From NCBI GenBank assembly GCA_944392425.1, contig CALXWM010000012.1, forward strand, positions 1 through 38,054: a DNA stretch of 38,054 bases. Reading direction: 5' to 3'. Source of the stretch: an uncultured Clostridia bacterium (lineage in GTDB: Bacteria > Bacillota > Clostridia > TANB77 > CAG-508). Under the pieces are notes generated by a model. The model saw only the letters and a list, made by a program, of their open reading frames with translations. It was not told the DNA's origin and did no database searches. The position numbers and the translations under genes are program-made. This document shows, in pieces, positions 1 through 8,127 of the stretch; within the stretch, counting starts at the first letter, position 1, and each line of letters begins with the position of its first letter.

Positions 1-77
1 TATGAAATAGTTTCTTTAAACTTATGTACTGTTTCTTTTAATTTTTCTTTTTCAGATTCAAATTCTAAATCTTCCAT
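1..77 (-). CDS. Unidentified protein, N-terminal fragment cut by window edge
   Basis: Reading leftwards from an ATG at 77, 25 codons stay open to the window edge and give a highly charged peptide beginning MEDLEFESEKEKLKETV. An AAAGGAG ribosome binding site lies about 11 nt upstream of the ATG. The Glu/Lys-rich helical start resembles the N-terminal coiled coil of HelD-like helicases or other coiled-coil proteins, but 25 residues are too few to name it. It is oriented like most of the window and lies downstream of the ldh terminator and a palindromic repeat. Confidence 0.5.
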   Translation of the reverse strand, partial: MEDLEFESEKEKLKETVHKFKETIS

Positions 78-107
78 CTTAAATAAAAACTCCTTTCTTT
101 TTATGAT

Positions 108-357
108 GGGGACGGACCTTTTCGTAAAATTATTGTGCGTTGTAATTTGTTTCAATATATGTTCTGGAGCTTTTAACAAACGTAGCCATGCAAGCCTCGA
201 GACTTGCTCGAGGTTGCCATGAACGTTGCTCTCATATTAAGGCGGATGTGAGTGTGCAAGCGTTTTCGCGTAAGCGAAACCGTGAGGCAAATACGGAAGA
301 ATGTATATTGAAACTTAAGTAAAAATTTAATTATTAATCTTACAAAAAGGATAGTCC
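108..357. repeat. Composite palindromic repeat (copy A) inside GGGGACGG-type ends
   Basis: This stretch fills most of the gene-free interval 78-436. Its outer ends are an imperfect inverted repeat, GGGGACGGACCTTTTCGTAA (108-127) against TTACAAAAAGGATAGTCCT (339-357). Inside lies the MITE-like element 150-313, whose arms are TTTCAATATATGTTCT (150-165) and AGAATGTATATTGAAA (298-313). The interior is clearly richer in G+C than its surroundings and holds the small hairpins CCTCGAGACTTGCTCGAGG (near 195-213) and GTTTTCGCGTAAGCGAAAC (near 262-280). No coding potential is seen. A non-autonomous mobile repeat is the likely explanation. Confidence 0.7.
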
Positions 358-370
358 TAAAAATAAAAAC

Positions 371-430
371 AAAAATAAAAGCAGATTAACTACTATTTAA
401 TATTAAATATTAATCTTCTGCTTTTATTTT
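371..430 (-). terminator. Rho-independent terminator of ldh
   Basis: The stem AAAATAAAAGCAGA pairs with TCTGCTTTTATTTT around an A/T-rich loop, and is followed on the minus strand by more T-rich sequence. It begins 7 nt after the ldh stop codon, so it separates ldh from copy A of the repeat and the gene at the edge. Confidence 0.75.
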
Positions 431-436
431 TCGTCA

Positions 437-1387
437 CTATAAAACTTTATCTATATCCTCTTTCATTTTTTCAAGGACTTCAAAGCTTGCGTCAAATTTA
501 GCTTGTTCATCTTCTGAAAGAGTAATGTTTAATATATCTTCAACACCTTTGTGTCCAATTATTGCTGGAACACCTATATATAATCCTGAATGACCATAGT
601 TGCCATCTATATATGTTGATACTGTTAAAATTTCTTTGTCATCATCTAATATTGTTCTAACTAGTTTAGCTAGTCCTAAGCCTATTCCATAATATGTGGC
701 TTTTTTTCTATTTATTATTTCATAAGCTGCTTGCTGTACGTCTGTGTAAATTTCATCAAGTATTTTTTCATCTTTGCCTTTTTCTTTTAATATTTGCATT
801 AAAGGTTTGCAACCTATATAACTGTGTGACCATGCTACAAATGATGAGTCTCCATGTTCTCCCATAATATATGCGTGTACGTTTTTTGGAGATATATCTA
901 ATCTTTCACCTATTAAGTATCTTAGTCTTGATGTATCTAGCATTGTGCCTGAACCTATAACTTTGTTTTTAGGAAATTTCGAAACTTTTTCTACTACATA
1001 TGTCATTAGGTCTACTGGGTTAGTTGCTATTACAAATATTCCATTGAAACCTGATGCAATTACTTGCTCTGTAATATCTTTCATAATACCGGCATTTGTT
1101 TTGGCTAAATCTAATCTAGTTTGTCCTGGTTTTTGTGCTAATCCTGCAGTTATAACTACTATATCTGCATCTTTGCATTCATTATATTCGCCTGCTTTTA
1201 TTTCAATTCTGCTACTTGGTGCACAAGCAATTCCATGAGCTAAATCCATTGCTTCACCAACTGCTTTGTCCTTTAAAACATCAATTAGTATAAGTTCATT
1301 AACTCCACCTTGGTTTTCTAAAGCATATGCCATGCTCATTCCTACAAAGCCTGTACCAACTAATACCACTTTTCTTTTTGATATCAT
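437..1387 (-). CDS. ldh: L-lactate dehydrogenase
   Basis: A cytosolic NAD-dependent enzyme that reduces pyruvate to L-lactate, regenerating NAD+ in fermentation. The 316-residue product has the Rossmann loop GTGFVG (residues 11-16), the LDH-type QKPGQTRLDL segment near residues 85-95, TNPVDL near 122-127, and the catalytic GEHGDS motif with His at about 178. The QKPG..R pattern favours LDH over malate dehydrogenase. The ATG at 1387 is chosen because the SD GGAGGT (1395-1400) lies just upstream; a TTG at 1402 would overlap that SD. The gene has its own promoter and terminator, so it is monocistronic. Confidence 0.95.
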   Translation of the reverse strand: MISKRKVVLVGTGFVGMSMAYALENQGGVNELILIDVLKDKAVGEAMDLAHGIACAPSSRIEIKAGEYNECKDADIVVITAGLAQKPGQTRLDLAKTNAGIMKDITEQVIASGFNGIFVIATNPVDLMTYVVEKVSKFPKNKVIGSGTMLDTSRLRYLIGERLDISPKNVHAYIMGEHGDSSFVAWSHSYIGCKPLMQILKEKGKDEKILDEIYTDVQQAAYEIINRKKATYYGIGLGLAKLVRTILDDDKEILTVSTYIDGNYGHSGLYIGVPAIIGHKGVEDILNITLSEDEQAKFDASFEVLEKMKEDIDKVL

Positions 1388-1416
1388 AAAAATTACCTCC
1401 AATCATACTTTCTTAT

Positions 1417-1483
1417 TATTGGCAATTTTTTTGTCAATATTCATGCAAATAATATTATATCACGTTTTAAATGTGAAAGTAAA
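1417..1483 (-). promoter_or_regulatory. ldh promoter with downstream operator-like palindrome
   Basis: On the minus strand, TTTACT (1478-1483) and TATAAT (1454-1459) are separated by 18 nt. Between the expected start of transcription and the SD is a 9-5-9 inverted repeat, TATTGACAA / TTGCCAATA (1417-1439, one mismatch). That position, about +8 to +30, suits a repressor. It does not match the usual Rex operator (TTGTGAA..TTCACAA), so the regulator is unknown. Confidence 0.6.
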
Positions 1484-1500
1484 GTAATTTTTATATATTT

Positions 1501-2382
1501 TTATCTTAAATAATCTCTAATAGTTGTATTTTCATCTACGTTCATAATCTTCCCTATTCTATCAATATCTTCATTAGTAACATTTCCTATTTCATAATTT
1601 ATTTCGTATGTAAAATCATCTGAAATACTTTTTACAATGATCCCCGTATCTTTTTCAGCAATATATTTATAGTCCAAACCTACAGGAGTTAATATATAAT
1701 AGTTTTGATTATCAGCATAATATTCTTCTATTTTTAGCATATTATACCCATAAACCATGTTACTCAAAGAAGTAAGATTACATGGCATATTGTTAAATAA
1801 ATAAGGACTTTTGCCTTTATATATGCTTATTGATTTTTGGCCATCCTTATTTAGATAAATTATATCATTTTTTCCTGAGCAATATGCATATTCATGCACT
1901 TCATTTCCTTCATTTGTGTAACCTATATCTTCATATACAAACGCATTTCCAAGTACATAAAATTTAATAATGTTTTCGTCATTGTCAAATAAATTTTTAC
2001 TTGTTATTGTATAACTATAATTATCCAAATTTTCATATTGTTTTGCATTAGATTTCAAATTATTTATAATAGCAATATTTTGATTAATTTTATCCATTTT
2101 TTTATAATAATTATAGAAAAATACTGAATCCAATAAAATTAGAAGTACAATTATTATAGATAAAATTATTGTTATAATGTTTTTAACATTTAATTTTTTT
2201 CTTATTTTCTTTAAATAATCAATTTCTACTTCTTGCTCATTTTTGTTTTTCATCTCACAAAAAAACTTTGTACAGCTGTCACATTTTTCTAAATGCTTTT
2301 TTATGAAATCCTTTGAAGTATTTGACAAAATTTCTTCATTATTTAGTAAATCTCTAACAATATCACATTCATTTTTCATCAT
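1501..2382 (-). CDS. Zinc-finger anti-sigma factor
   Basis: Predicted membrane-bound anti-sigma factor that holds the upstream ECF sigma factor until an envelope signal releases it. The cytosolic N-terminus has the ZAS zinc motif: Cys6, then HLEKCDSC (His30, Cys34, Cys37). One membrane span covers about residues 69-93, followed by about 200 residues outside the membrane with no recognised domain; that part should be the sensor. The start at 2382 has a GGAGGG SD 7 nt upstream and overlaps the end of the sigma gene by 14 nt, which suggests translational coupling. No terminator hairpin is visible after the stop; the ldh promoter begins there. Confidence 0.85.
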   Translation of the reverse strand: MMKNECDIVRDLLNNEEILSNTSKDFIKKHLEKCDSCTKFFCEMKNKNEQEVEIDYLKKIRKKLNVKNIITIILSIIIVLLILLDSVFFYNYYKKMDKINQNIAIINNLKSNAKQYENLDNYSYTITSKNLFDNDENIIKFYVLGNAFVYEDIGYTNEGNEVHEYAYCSGKNDIIYLNKDGQKSISIYKGKSPYLFNNMPCNLTSLSNMVYGYNMLKIEEYYADNQNYYILTPVGLDYKYIAEKDTGIIVKSISDDFTYEINYEIGNVTNEDIDRIGKIMNVDENTTIRDYLR

Positions 2383-2863
2383 TTAATCCCTCCTTTATTT
2401 TTTTCTTGCCTCTAAAAAATGTTACTTTAGCCCAGTCAACACTTTTACCCATTATTTGCGCTATTTCCTTAAACTTAAAATTTCCTAGTAGCCTTAAATA
2501 CATTACATCTTTTGCTTCTTTATCAAGTTTTTGTACTTGTTTAAGTATTTTAAATTTTATTTCTTTTTTATAAAGTTTTTCTTCCAATGTTTCTTCAAAC
2601 TGAATATTATCTTTTATTTCTTCTAATGAAACTTCTTTTAATCTTTTTTCTTTTTTTAATCTTTTATACCATATATATTTACTTATTTGGCATAGCCAAG
2701 TAGATATTTTGCAATCGCATCTAAACTTGTTAATATCTTTAACAGCCACTAGAAATGTTTCTTGAACAATCTCTTCTGTAACATCTTTATTACCTGTTAG
2801 GCAGAACACATATTTATATACGATTTTTGCATATTTCTTATAAATTTCTTCAATATTCTGCAT
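2369..2863 (-). CDS. ECF-family RNA polymerase sigma factor
   Basis: A 164-residue extracytoplasmic-function sigma factor. Region 2 covers about residues 5-70 (IYKKYAKIVYKYVFCLTG ... EEIVQETFLVAV ... ISTWLCQI), and region 4 about 105-158 (LDKEAKDVMYLRLL, then the helix-turn-helix FKEIAQIMGKS). The start is placed at the ATG at 2863, 6 nt after an AAAGGAG SD; the longer GTG start at 2881 would lie on that SD. The overlapping downstream gene is its anti-sigma factor, so the pair is one regulatory unit, probably self-activated. A TGTAACC element about 50 nt upstream could be an ECF-type -35, but this is weak. Confidence 0.9.
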   Translation of the reverse strand: MQNIEEIYKKYAKIVYKYVFCLTGNKDVTEEIVQETFLVAVKDINKFRCDCKISTWLCQISKYIWYKRLKKEKRLKEVSLEEIKDNIQFEETLEEKLYKKEIKFKILKQVQKLDKEAKDVMYLRLLGNFKFKEIAQIMGKSVDWAKVTFFRGKKKIKEGLNDEK

Positions 2864-3008
2864 AACTATATCTCCTTTCACCTATTTAGTATCTTTTTTT
2901 ATTATTTGGTTACAAATTTTATATCAAAAAATTTCAACATATTCTAGAGGCAGAACTAATATTAGTTTTTTAGCATTTTTTAAAGTATTTATAATTTTAA
3001 AACAGAAA

Positions 3009-3034
3009 AGAATCCTACAATTTATAGGATTCTT
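3009..3034 (-). terminator. Terminator after the small membrane protein gene
   Basis: The minus strand reads AAGAATCCTATAAATTGTAGG then ATTCTTTTC. The near-perfect AGAATCCTA/TAGGATTCT stem with a short loop is followed by a modest T run. Two further small hairpins, AAGAGTAACTCTT and GATTTTCGAAAATC, lie between it and the stop codon at 3081. Confidence 0.6.
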
Positions 3035-3080
3035 CTTAAGAGTAACTCTTGTGATTTTCGAAAATCATTTATAATTTTCA

Positions 3081-3464
3081 TTAAACTTTCTTCCAAAGTA
3101 CATCTAAGCCATCGTCTTCAATAACTTTTTCGTCTTTTTTGTCTTTTTTGCCTGACTTAGTTTTTTTGTCTTTAGTAGTTTTTGCTGTTTCAACTTGGAT
3201 TCTATCAAGCCAAATGAAGAATAAGAATGAAACAAATATGAATATTTCATCAACTGCAATTGATACAGCAAATGGCATAATGTCAGCTGTGCTACTTAAT
3301 GCTGATAATTCTATTGTGTGTCCTACTAATATTGCCAAAAAGACTAATAGTACTATACATGGAATTGTATTTTTCTTGTATTGTTGTGCTAAAAAAGCGC
3401 ATAAAAGAACTAAAACAAGTGCTACTACAACATGTATTGGATTTGTAAAATTAATTATTGGCAT
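3081..3464 (-). CDS. Small membrane protein with Lys-rich tail, function unknown
   Basis: This 127-residue protein has three predicted membrane segments (about residues 11-28, 34-52 and 65-85). They are followed by a highly charged cytosolic tail (KKTKSGKKDKKDEKV, then the acidic/aromatic end DDGLDVLWKKV). No family was recognised. The ATG at 3464 has the strong SD AAAGGAGG. The gene has its own promoter and a terminator, so it seems to be expressed separately from glmM upstream. The tail could serve as a docking or nucleic-acid-contacting segment, but that is a guess. Confidence 0.7.
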   Translation of the reverse strand: MPIINFTNPIHVVVALVLVLLCAFLAQQYKKNTIPCIVLLVFLAILVGHTIELSALSSTADIMPFAVSIAVDEIFIFVSFLFFIWLDRIQVETAKTTKDKKTKSGKKDKKDEKVIEDDGLDVLWKKV

Positions 3465-3487
3465 AAATACTTCCTCCTTTGTTTTAA

Positions 3488-3516
3488 TTTATATTTATAA
3501 TATAATATTCTGACAA
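3488..3516 (-). promoter_or_regulatory. Promoter of the small membrane protein gene
   Basis: TTGTCA (3511-3516) and TATAAA (3488-3493) are on the minus strand with a 17-nt spacer, 24 nt upstream of the ATG at 3464 and just ahead of the AAAGGAGG SD. Confidence 0.55.
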
Positions 3517-3613
3517 TTTTTTCAATATATTTTATATTAAGTTTGTGTTACAATTGTGTTACAGCGTTACAATTCACGACTAGCATATTAAACTTTGAAT
3601 TGAAGCATTACAA

Positions 3614-4975
3614 CTATTTCAACTTTTCTTCAATAAAGTCTGCTAATTCTTTAGCTTTTTTAGTAATGTATTCTTGGTCTTCTCCCTCTATCATTACTCT
3701 AACAAGTGGTTCTGTGCCAGATGCTCTAATCAAAACTCTACCATTACCAGAAAATTCTTTTTCTAATTCGTCTATTTTTGCTTTTATTTCTGGATTTTTG
3801 GCAAAATCATATTTTTTATCTGATGCTACTTTTGCATTTATTAATACCTGAGGATATATTTTTATTATTTTGGCAAGTTCAGATATACTTTTTTTCTCAC
3901 TTAGAGCAACTTTTAAAAGCATTAAAGATGTTAAAATACCATCTCCAGTAGGGTTGTAATCTAAGAATATTATATGTCCTGATTGCTCTCCACCAAGATT
4001 ATATCCATTTTGAAGCATATTTTCTAGCACATATCTATCCCCTACTTTTGTTGCTACAAAATTTATATTATTTTGCTCACAGTATTTTCTCATTCCAAGA
4101 TTGCTCATAACTGTTGCAACAATAGTATCTTTTGCAAGCTTTCCTTCTTTTTTCATGCGATTTGCTATTATTGCCATTATAATATCGCCATCAATTTCAT
4201 TTCCGTTTTCATCTACTGCTAAGCATCTATCTCCATCGCCATCATATGCAATACCCAAATTACATTTATTTGCTACAACAAACTTTTTAAGCATATCTAA
4301 ATGTGTTGAACCGCAATTTTCGTTTATATTTGTTCCGTTTGGAGTGTTATTTAGTATGTAGTGCTTTATACCAAGTGCTGTATATACTTTATCTGCAATA
4401 ACTGAAGTAGCTCCATTTGCTGTATCTATTGCAACTGTAAAATCATCCTTATCTAGTTTTTCAAAATCATCTTCAAATGTTTTTCTGAAAAAATACAAAT
4501 ATTCATCTAATAAGTCTTCCCTATTTTCAGATACACCTATTTTATTACTTTCAGCAATTAATTCAAAAATTTTATCTGAATCAAGGACTTCTTCGATTTC
4601 TTCTTCTAAACTATCTGGAATTTTCATTCCTTTATTACTAAAATATTTAACTCCATTGAATTCATAAGTATTGTGAGATGCTGAAATAACAACACTTGCA
4701 TCTGCTTTTAATTTTTTAGTTAAATATGCAATTCCCGGTGTTGGTATAACTCCCACTAATTTAACATTTGCTCCATAGCTTAAAAAGCCAGCTGTCATTG
4801 CACTTTCAATAAGTGTACCAGATATTCTTGTATCTCTTCCAATTAGGATTGTTGGAGTATGGTTTGTATGTTTTGATAAAACATATGCTCCTGCTTTTGC
4901 AACTTTGTAAACTAACTCTGGTGTTAGCTCCGTATTTGCAATTCTTCTGATTCCATCTGTTCCAAAATATTTCAT
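3614..4975 (-). CDS. glmM: Phosphoglucosamine mutase
   Basis: Converts glucosamine-6-phosphate to glucosamine-1-phosphate, feeding UDP-GlcNAc for peptidoglycan. All four landmarks of the alpha-D-phosphohexomutase family are present: N-terminal FGTDGIR, the phosphoserine loop VVISASHN (near residue 100), the metal loop DGDGDR, the sugar-binding GEQSGH, and the C-terminal phosphate loop RASGTEPLVRV. The 453-residue length is normal. The ATG at 4975 gives the family's usual MKYFGTDG start. Its SD is unusually far upstream and separated from it by a small hairpin (separate entry). The gene follows a PF06541 membrane protein gene and is followed by a small membrane protein gene with its own promoter. 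Confidence 0.95.
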   Translation of the reverse strand: MKYFGTDGIRRIANTELTPELVYKVAKAGAYVLSKHTNHTPTILIGRDTRISGTLIESAMTAGFLSYGANVKLVGVIPTPGIAYLTKKLKADASVVISASHNTYEFNGVKYFSNKGMKIPDSLEEEIEEVLDSDKIFELIAESNKIGVSENREDLLDEYLYFFRKTFEDDFEKLDKDDFTVAIDTANGATSVIADKVYTALGIKHYILNNTPNGTNINENCGSTHLDMLKKFVVANKCNLGIAYDGDGDRCLAVDENGNEIDGDIIMAIIANRMKKEGKLAKDTIVATVMSNLGMRKYCEQNNINFVATKVGDRYVLENMLQNGYNLGGEQSGHIIFLDYNPTGDGILTSLMLLKVALSEKKSISELAKIIKIYPQVLINAKVASDKKYDFAKNPEIKAKIDELEKEFSGNGRVLIRASGTEPLVRVMIEGEDQEYITKKAKELADFIEEKLK

Positions 4976-5016
4976 AATCAATTTTGTACGCTTTTATACG
5001 CGTATGCTCCTTTCTT
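4976..5016 (-). promoter_or_regulatory. Unusual glmM ribosome binding site split by a hairpin
   Basis: The only good SD, AAAGGAG (about 5008-5014), lies some 31 nt before the glmM ATG. Between them is a small inverted repeat, TACGC-GTATAAAA-GCGTA. If it folds, the SD comes to about 13 nt from the ATG, or 7 nt from the in-frame TTG at 4981. This looks like a start site dependent on RNA structure; alternatively the hairpin is a small insertion. Confidence 0.4.
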
Positions 5017-5066
5017 TAAATTTAATTTATATTATTATATGGCTACAATATATATGGCTTACAAAT

Positions 5067-5921
5067 TTAAACATCAAAAACTTTAATATAATAAGGTTTA
5101 ATATCTGTCAAAATATCTTTAACTAATAAAATACTTCCATCTTGAAGAGTAAATTTGATATTTGGAAATGATCTTAGCATTTTTTCATCTGAGAATACTT
5201 TATCTACAAATTCTTTTAGCCCCGGATTGTTTTGGTAAATATCTAGGTATTTTTCATAATAATCTTCAGCACCTTGTACTTCTAAATTATAATTATATAT
5301 TAATCTTGTTTCAAACATTTTCAATGCAAAACTTGAAATTATAAAATCAAATCCCATAAATACCATAATAATTACTGTTAATACATGTAATATTTTTATC
5401 GGGACTTTTCCTAATACTTTATCAACTGTCGGATTGATTACCTTATTAAGACAAATAGTCAGAATACCCCAAAATATAGAAAAATAAACGCATACTCTTC
5501 CATTAATATTAAGCGGAAAATTTAAATAGTCCCACCATTTAATATTGAAAATTACTTCTCCAACCCAGCTTACGATATATTCTACTACAGAACCAATTAT
5601 AAACCCGGCAATAAATAGAGTCCAATTATTTTTCTTTGCTGATTTAGGTATACAAAGTAAGCAAATTGCTCCTAATCCATAAATACAGCAAAATGGACCA
5701 TATAGCATACTTTGTCTACTTTCAATAACTCCTTTTGTAAGCAATCCGTATAGTGTTTCAATTACATATCCCAAAATACTATATACTATAAAATATTCTA
5801 AAATCTGCCAAAATGAATAACCAAAAATACCTTTTTTAACTTTTTTAGAAATTTGTTTCTTTTCGCTTTTATCAGAAATTTCATCGTTATTTATTTCTTT
5901 AGAGATACTGTTTTTTTGCAT
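5067..5921 (-). CDS. PF06541-type multi-spanning membrane protein (putative ABC transporter permease)
   Basis: This 284-residue membrane protein matches the Clostridia family often labelled 'putative ABC transporter permease' (PF06541, CmpB-like). A charged N-terminus of about 35 residues precedes the characteristic block LEYFIVYSILGYVIETLYG, with YGPFCCIYGLGA and WWDYLNFPLNINGRVC further along. At least five membrane segments lie between about residues 38 and 210, and a soluble C-terminal portion follows. No ATPase partner is nearby, so transport has not been shown for this protein. It is upstream of glmM in the same direction, with an 86-nt gap and no clear terminator between them. Confidence 0.75.
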   Translation of the reverse strand: MQKNSISKEINNDEISDKSEKKQISKKVKKGIFGYSFWQILEYFIVYSILGYVIETLYGLLTKGVIESRQSMLYGPFCCIYGLGAICLLCIPKSAKKNNWTLFIAGFIIGSVVEYIVSWVGEVIFNIKWWDYLNFPLNINGRVCVYFSIFWGILTICLNKVINPTVDKVLGKVPIKILHVLTVIIMVFMGFDFIISSFALKMFETRLIYNYNLEVQGAEDYYEKYLDIYQNNPGLKEFVDKVFSDEKMLRSFPNIKFTLQDGSILLVKDILTDIKPYYIKVFDV

Positions 5922-6006
5922 ATTAAAATATTCCTTTCAATACTATTTTTGATGTTTGAGAATTATATATTTTTTGTTCCAGATAATTTATTATAATTTT
6001 TTAATT

Positions 6007-7452
6007 CTAATTTTCGTTAGCTCTAGAGAATTTTCCTTTTATTGTGGTTACTATTCCTTTTATAAACTTCCAGTTATTTAGTAAGCTATAAAGAACAGCG
6101 ATTAAAAGTGATATTACATTAATTGTCCATAAAAGAACTGTGTTATTACCTACCCCCGGTATATATTTAGCATAATATGCTAAACATATTAATGATAGGA
6201 AAAGCATTGGTCCTTGCCATTTTAATTCTTTTAATTTTAAATATTTTTTCAATTTCTTTTTTCTGTAAAAATATACAATAAGGTTTGCGATTAATGTTGA
6301 AAAACAAGCTGCGTATATTTTTAACGAATTAACCAATAGTAAATCGATTACCAAATTTATAACTGCTGCAACTATTGTGGTTGTTCCCATTATTTTCGTA
6401 TCTTTATATGCTGAAAATATCCCTCCATAAAAGCTAGATAAATTTGAATAATATGTTGCAATCATAACAATTGGTATGTAAACATATGCCTCATTATATG
6501 CCTCATTAATAAAAATAGGAAATGCAAACGGCATTACTGCAATTAAACATATTGTTACTGCATATAGGAATCTTTTTGCATCGTGATATATGCTATTATA
6601 GTATTGATTTTTGTTGTTTTCTTTTACTATTTTGGCAGCTGATTCTTTCCATGCTGTATAAAAATATCCATAAAGAACATTTATTATATTTGGGAACTTG
6701 TTAGCCATAGCATATATACCATTAGCAGCTGAACTAACCATTTGTGTTAGTATTATTCTGTCGGACATATTGATAATGCTCCATGAAATACTATTTGGTA
6801 CTAATGGTACTGAATATTTTATCATATCCTTCATTAAAGGCTTGTCGATTTTTCCTATATATTTTGGAAGTTTTAAAATTGCTAGTATAACAATTGCCGT
6901 AAAAGCGTTGGCTATGGTATTTGCCCACAAAAGCCCTTCTGCACCTGCGTTAAGTGCTAATATAAACACGATATTAAGTATGATTGTAGATATTCCTAAT
7001 ATAAAGTTTGACACGGAATATAGTTTGATTTTGCCAAGACCTCTTGATAATGCATTGCTTAGTCCTATTAGTATATTTGATATTACAAATGTAATAATTG
7101 CTGTAATATACATAGGAGTATAATCAGTTCCAAAGCCCATAATTAATGCAGCAATAATTGTAAATAAGACTGTTCCAAAAAAAGTATAAATTATTGTTTG
7201 CGTAATAATTTTCTTTCTTTGCACTTTACTATCTGCATCAATCAGATATCTAAACATTGATTCTTCCATTAGTAAAGTAATTATTGGGCATAAGAAAACT
7301 GATAGAGTACATATAAAATCATAATTACCATATTCTGATGGGTCAAGCTGTGATGTGTATAAAGGTAATAGCAAATATGAAATTATTTGTGTACTCAATT
7401 TTCCTATTGCAATTATTATTGTATTTTTCATTAATTGTTTTTTCTGGTTCAT
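6007..7452 (-). CDS. Polysaccharide flippase (Wzx-like, MATE/MOP superfamily)
   Basis: A 481-residue integral membrane protein with 12-14 predicted spans. It starts with KNTIIIAIGKLSTQIISYLLLPLYTS-type sequence, the signature of oligosaccharide flippases that move lipid-linked saccharides across the membrane. Other typical pieces are LDPSEYGNYD, SNALSRGLGK and a mid-protein KYSVPLVPNSISWSI segment. The start at 7452 has an AAAGGAG SD close by. It lies downstream of an Alg14/Alg13-like glycosyltransferase pair, so it probably exports the glycan that the pair helps build. No polymerase or initiating transferase is next to it. Confidence 0.9.
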   Translation of the reverse strand: MNQKKQLMKNTIIIAIGKLSTQIISYLLLPLYTSQLDPSEYGNYDFICTLSVFLCPIITLLMEESMFRYLIDADSKVQRKKIITQTIIYTFFGTVLFTIIAALIMGFGTDYTPMYITAIITFVISNILIGLSNALSRGLGKIKLYSVSNFILGISTIILNIVFILALNAGAEGLLWANTIANAFTAIVILAILKLPKYIGKIDKPLMKDMIKYSVPLVPNSISWSIINMSDRIILTQMVSSAANGIYAMANKFPNIINVLYGYFYTAWKESAAKIVKENNKNQYYNSIYHDAKRFLYAVTICLIAVMPFAFPIFINEAYNEAYVYIPIVMIATYYSNLSSFYGGIFSAYKDTKIMGTTTIVAAVINLVIDLLLVNSLKIYAACFSTLIANLIVYFYRKKKLKKYLKLKELKWQGPMLFLSLICLAYYAKYIPGVGNNTVLLWTINVISLLIAVLYSLLNNWKFIKGIVTTIKGKFSRANEN

Positions 7453-7566
7453 TTTGCTCCTTTGTTAAAATAAGAAAATTTCTAGTATTTCTATTTAGTT
7501 GCTGTATGTTTGTAATGAAATTCATTATTTCTATAATTATGATGCTTTCTAAATTTATTTTTGTGA

Positions 7567-8049
7567 TTACTTATTTTTAGTAGTCAGCCTAATAATTTCA
7601 TCATCTAAATGTTTTACGAAATTTGCATTATTACTTACAAATTCCTTAGGTTTAAAATTGCTTGCTTCTTCTATTTTTTCGTTTAGTTTAGAAAAGTCTT
7701 CTAATGGTATTATATACCCATCTTTCGAAAATGTTTCTAATATTTGAAGCTGATGGTCGTTTACGTGCTCCCCATATTTTTTTAATCTTGGGGCAACTAT
7801 CATAGTTTTATGTATGTTAAGTCCATAAATTATAGTTCCAACTCCAGCGTGTGTTATAACTATTCTTGCCTCTTTCATGTATTTATTAAACTCATCTTGC
7901 GATAAAAATTTGTGTATTTCCATTTTATCTGATTGAAAATCTGTGCTTCCAGTTTGCGCAACTATTTTTTCATTTAAGTTTAATTTCTCTACTGCTTCTA
8001 AAAGCCTTGGAAAATGTTTATCTTGAGTTCCTAGTGTTACAAATATCAA
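7567..8049 (-). CDS. Alg13-like glycosyltransferase subunit (PssE/EpsF type)
   Basis: This 160-residue protein corresponds to the C-terminal, nucleotide-sugar-binding half of GT28 glycosyltransferases, as in yeast Alg13 and bacterial PssE/EpsF/Cps14G. It starts IFVTLGTQDKHFPRLLEAV, with GSTDFQ, the helix region ITHAGVGTI and the late KKYGEHVNDHQ segment that contacts the sugar nucleotide. The start is a TTG at 8049 with a perfect GGAGGT SD 6 nt upstream. It needs the Alg14-like partner encoded 78 nt upstream. The likely product is a disaccharide-lipid for a surface polysaccharide. Confidence 0.88.
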   Translation of the reverse strand: MIFVTLGTQDKHFPRLLEAVEKLNLNEKIVAQTGSTDFQSDKMEIHKFLSQDEFNKYMKEARIVITHAGVGTIIYGLNIHKTMIVAPRLKKYGEHVNDHQLQILETFSKDGYIIPLEDFSKLNEKIEEASNFKPKEFVSNNANFVKHLDDEIIRLTTKNK

Positions 8050-8127
8050 TTTATTACCTCCAATAAAATGTTCAATGTGGGCCTCTGTTGCCTAAGCCTT
8101 GGAAATTGAAAAACATTATATTTATAA

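Noticed and set aside
945..1487. Plus-strand frames opposite ldh
   Set aside because: Shadows of the ldh coding sequence with no SD and no recognisable family.
5037..5066. 15-nt tandem duplication ATATGGCTACAAT / ATATGGCTTACAAAT
   Set aside because: Only two diverged copies in very A+T-rich sequence; it could arise by chance. A weak similarity to the CTACAATATAT repeat ends was not enough.
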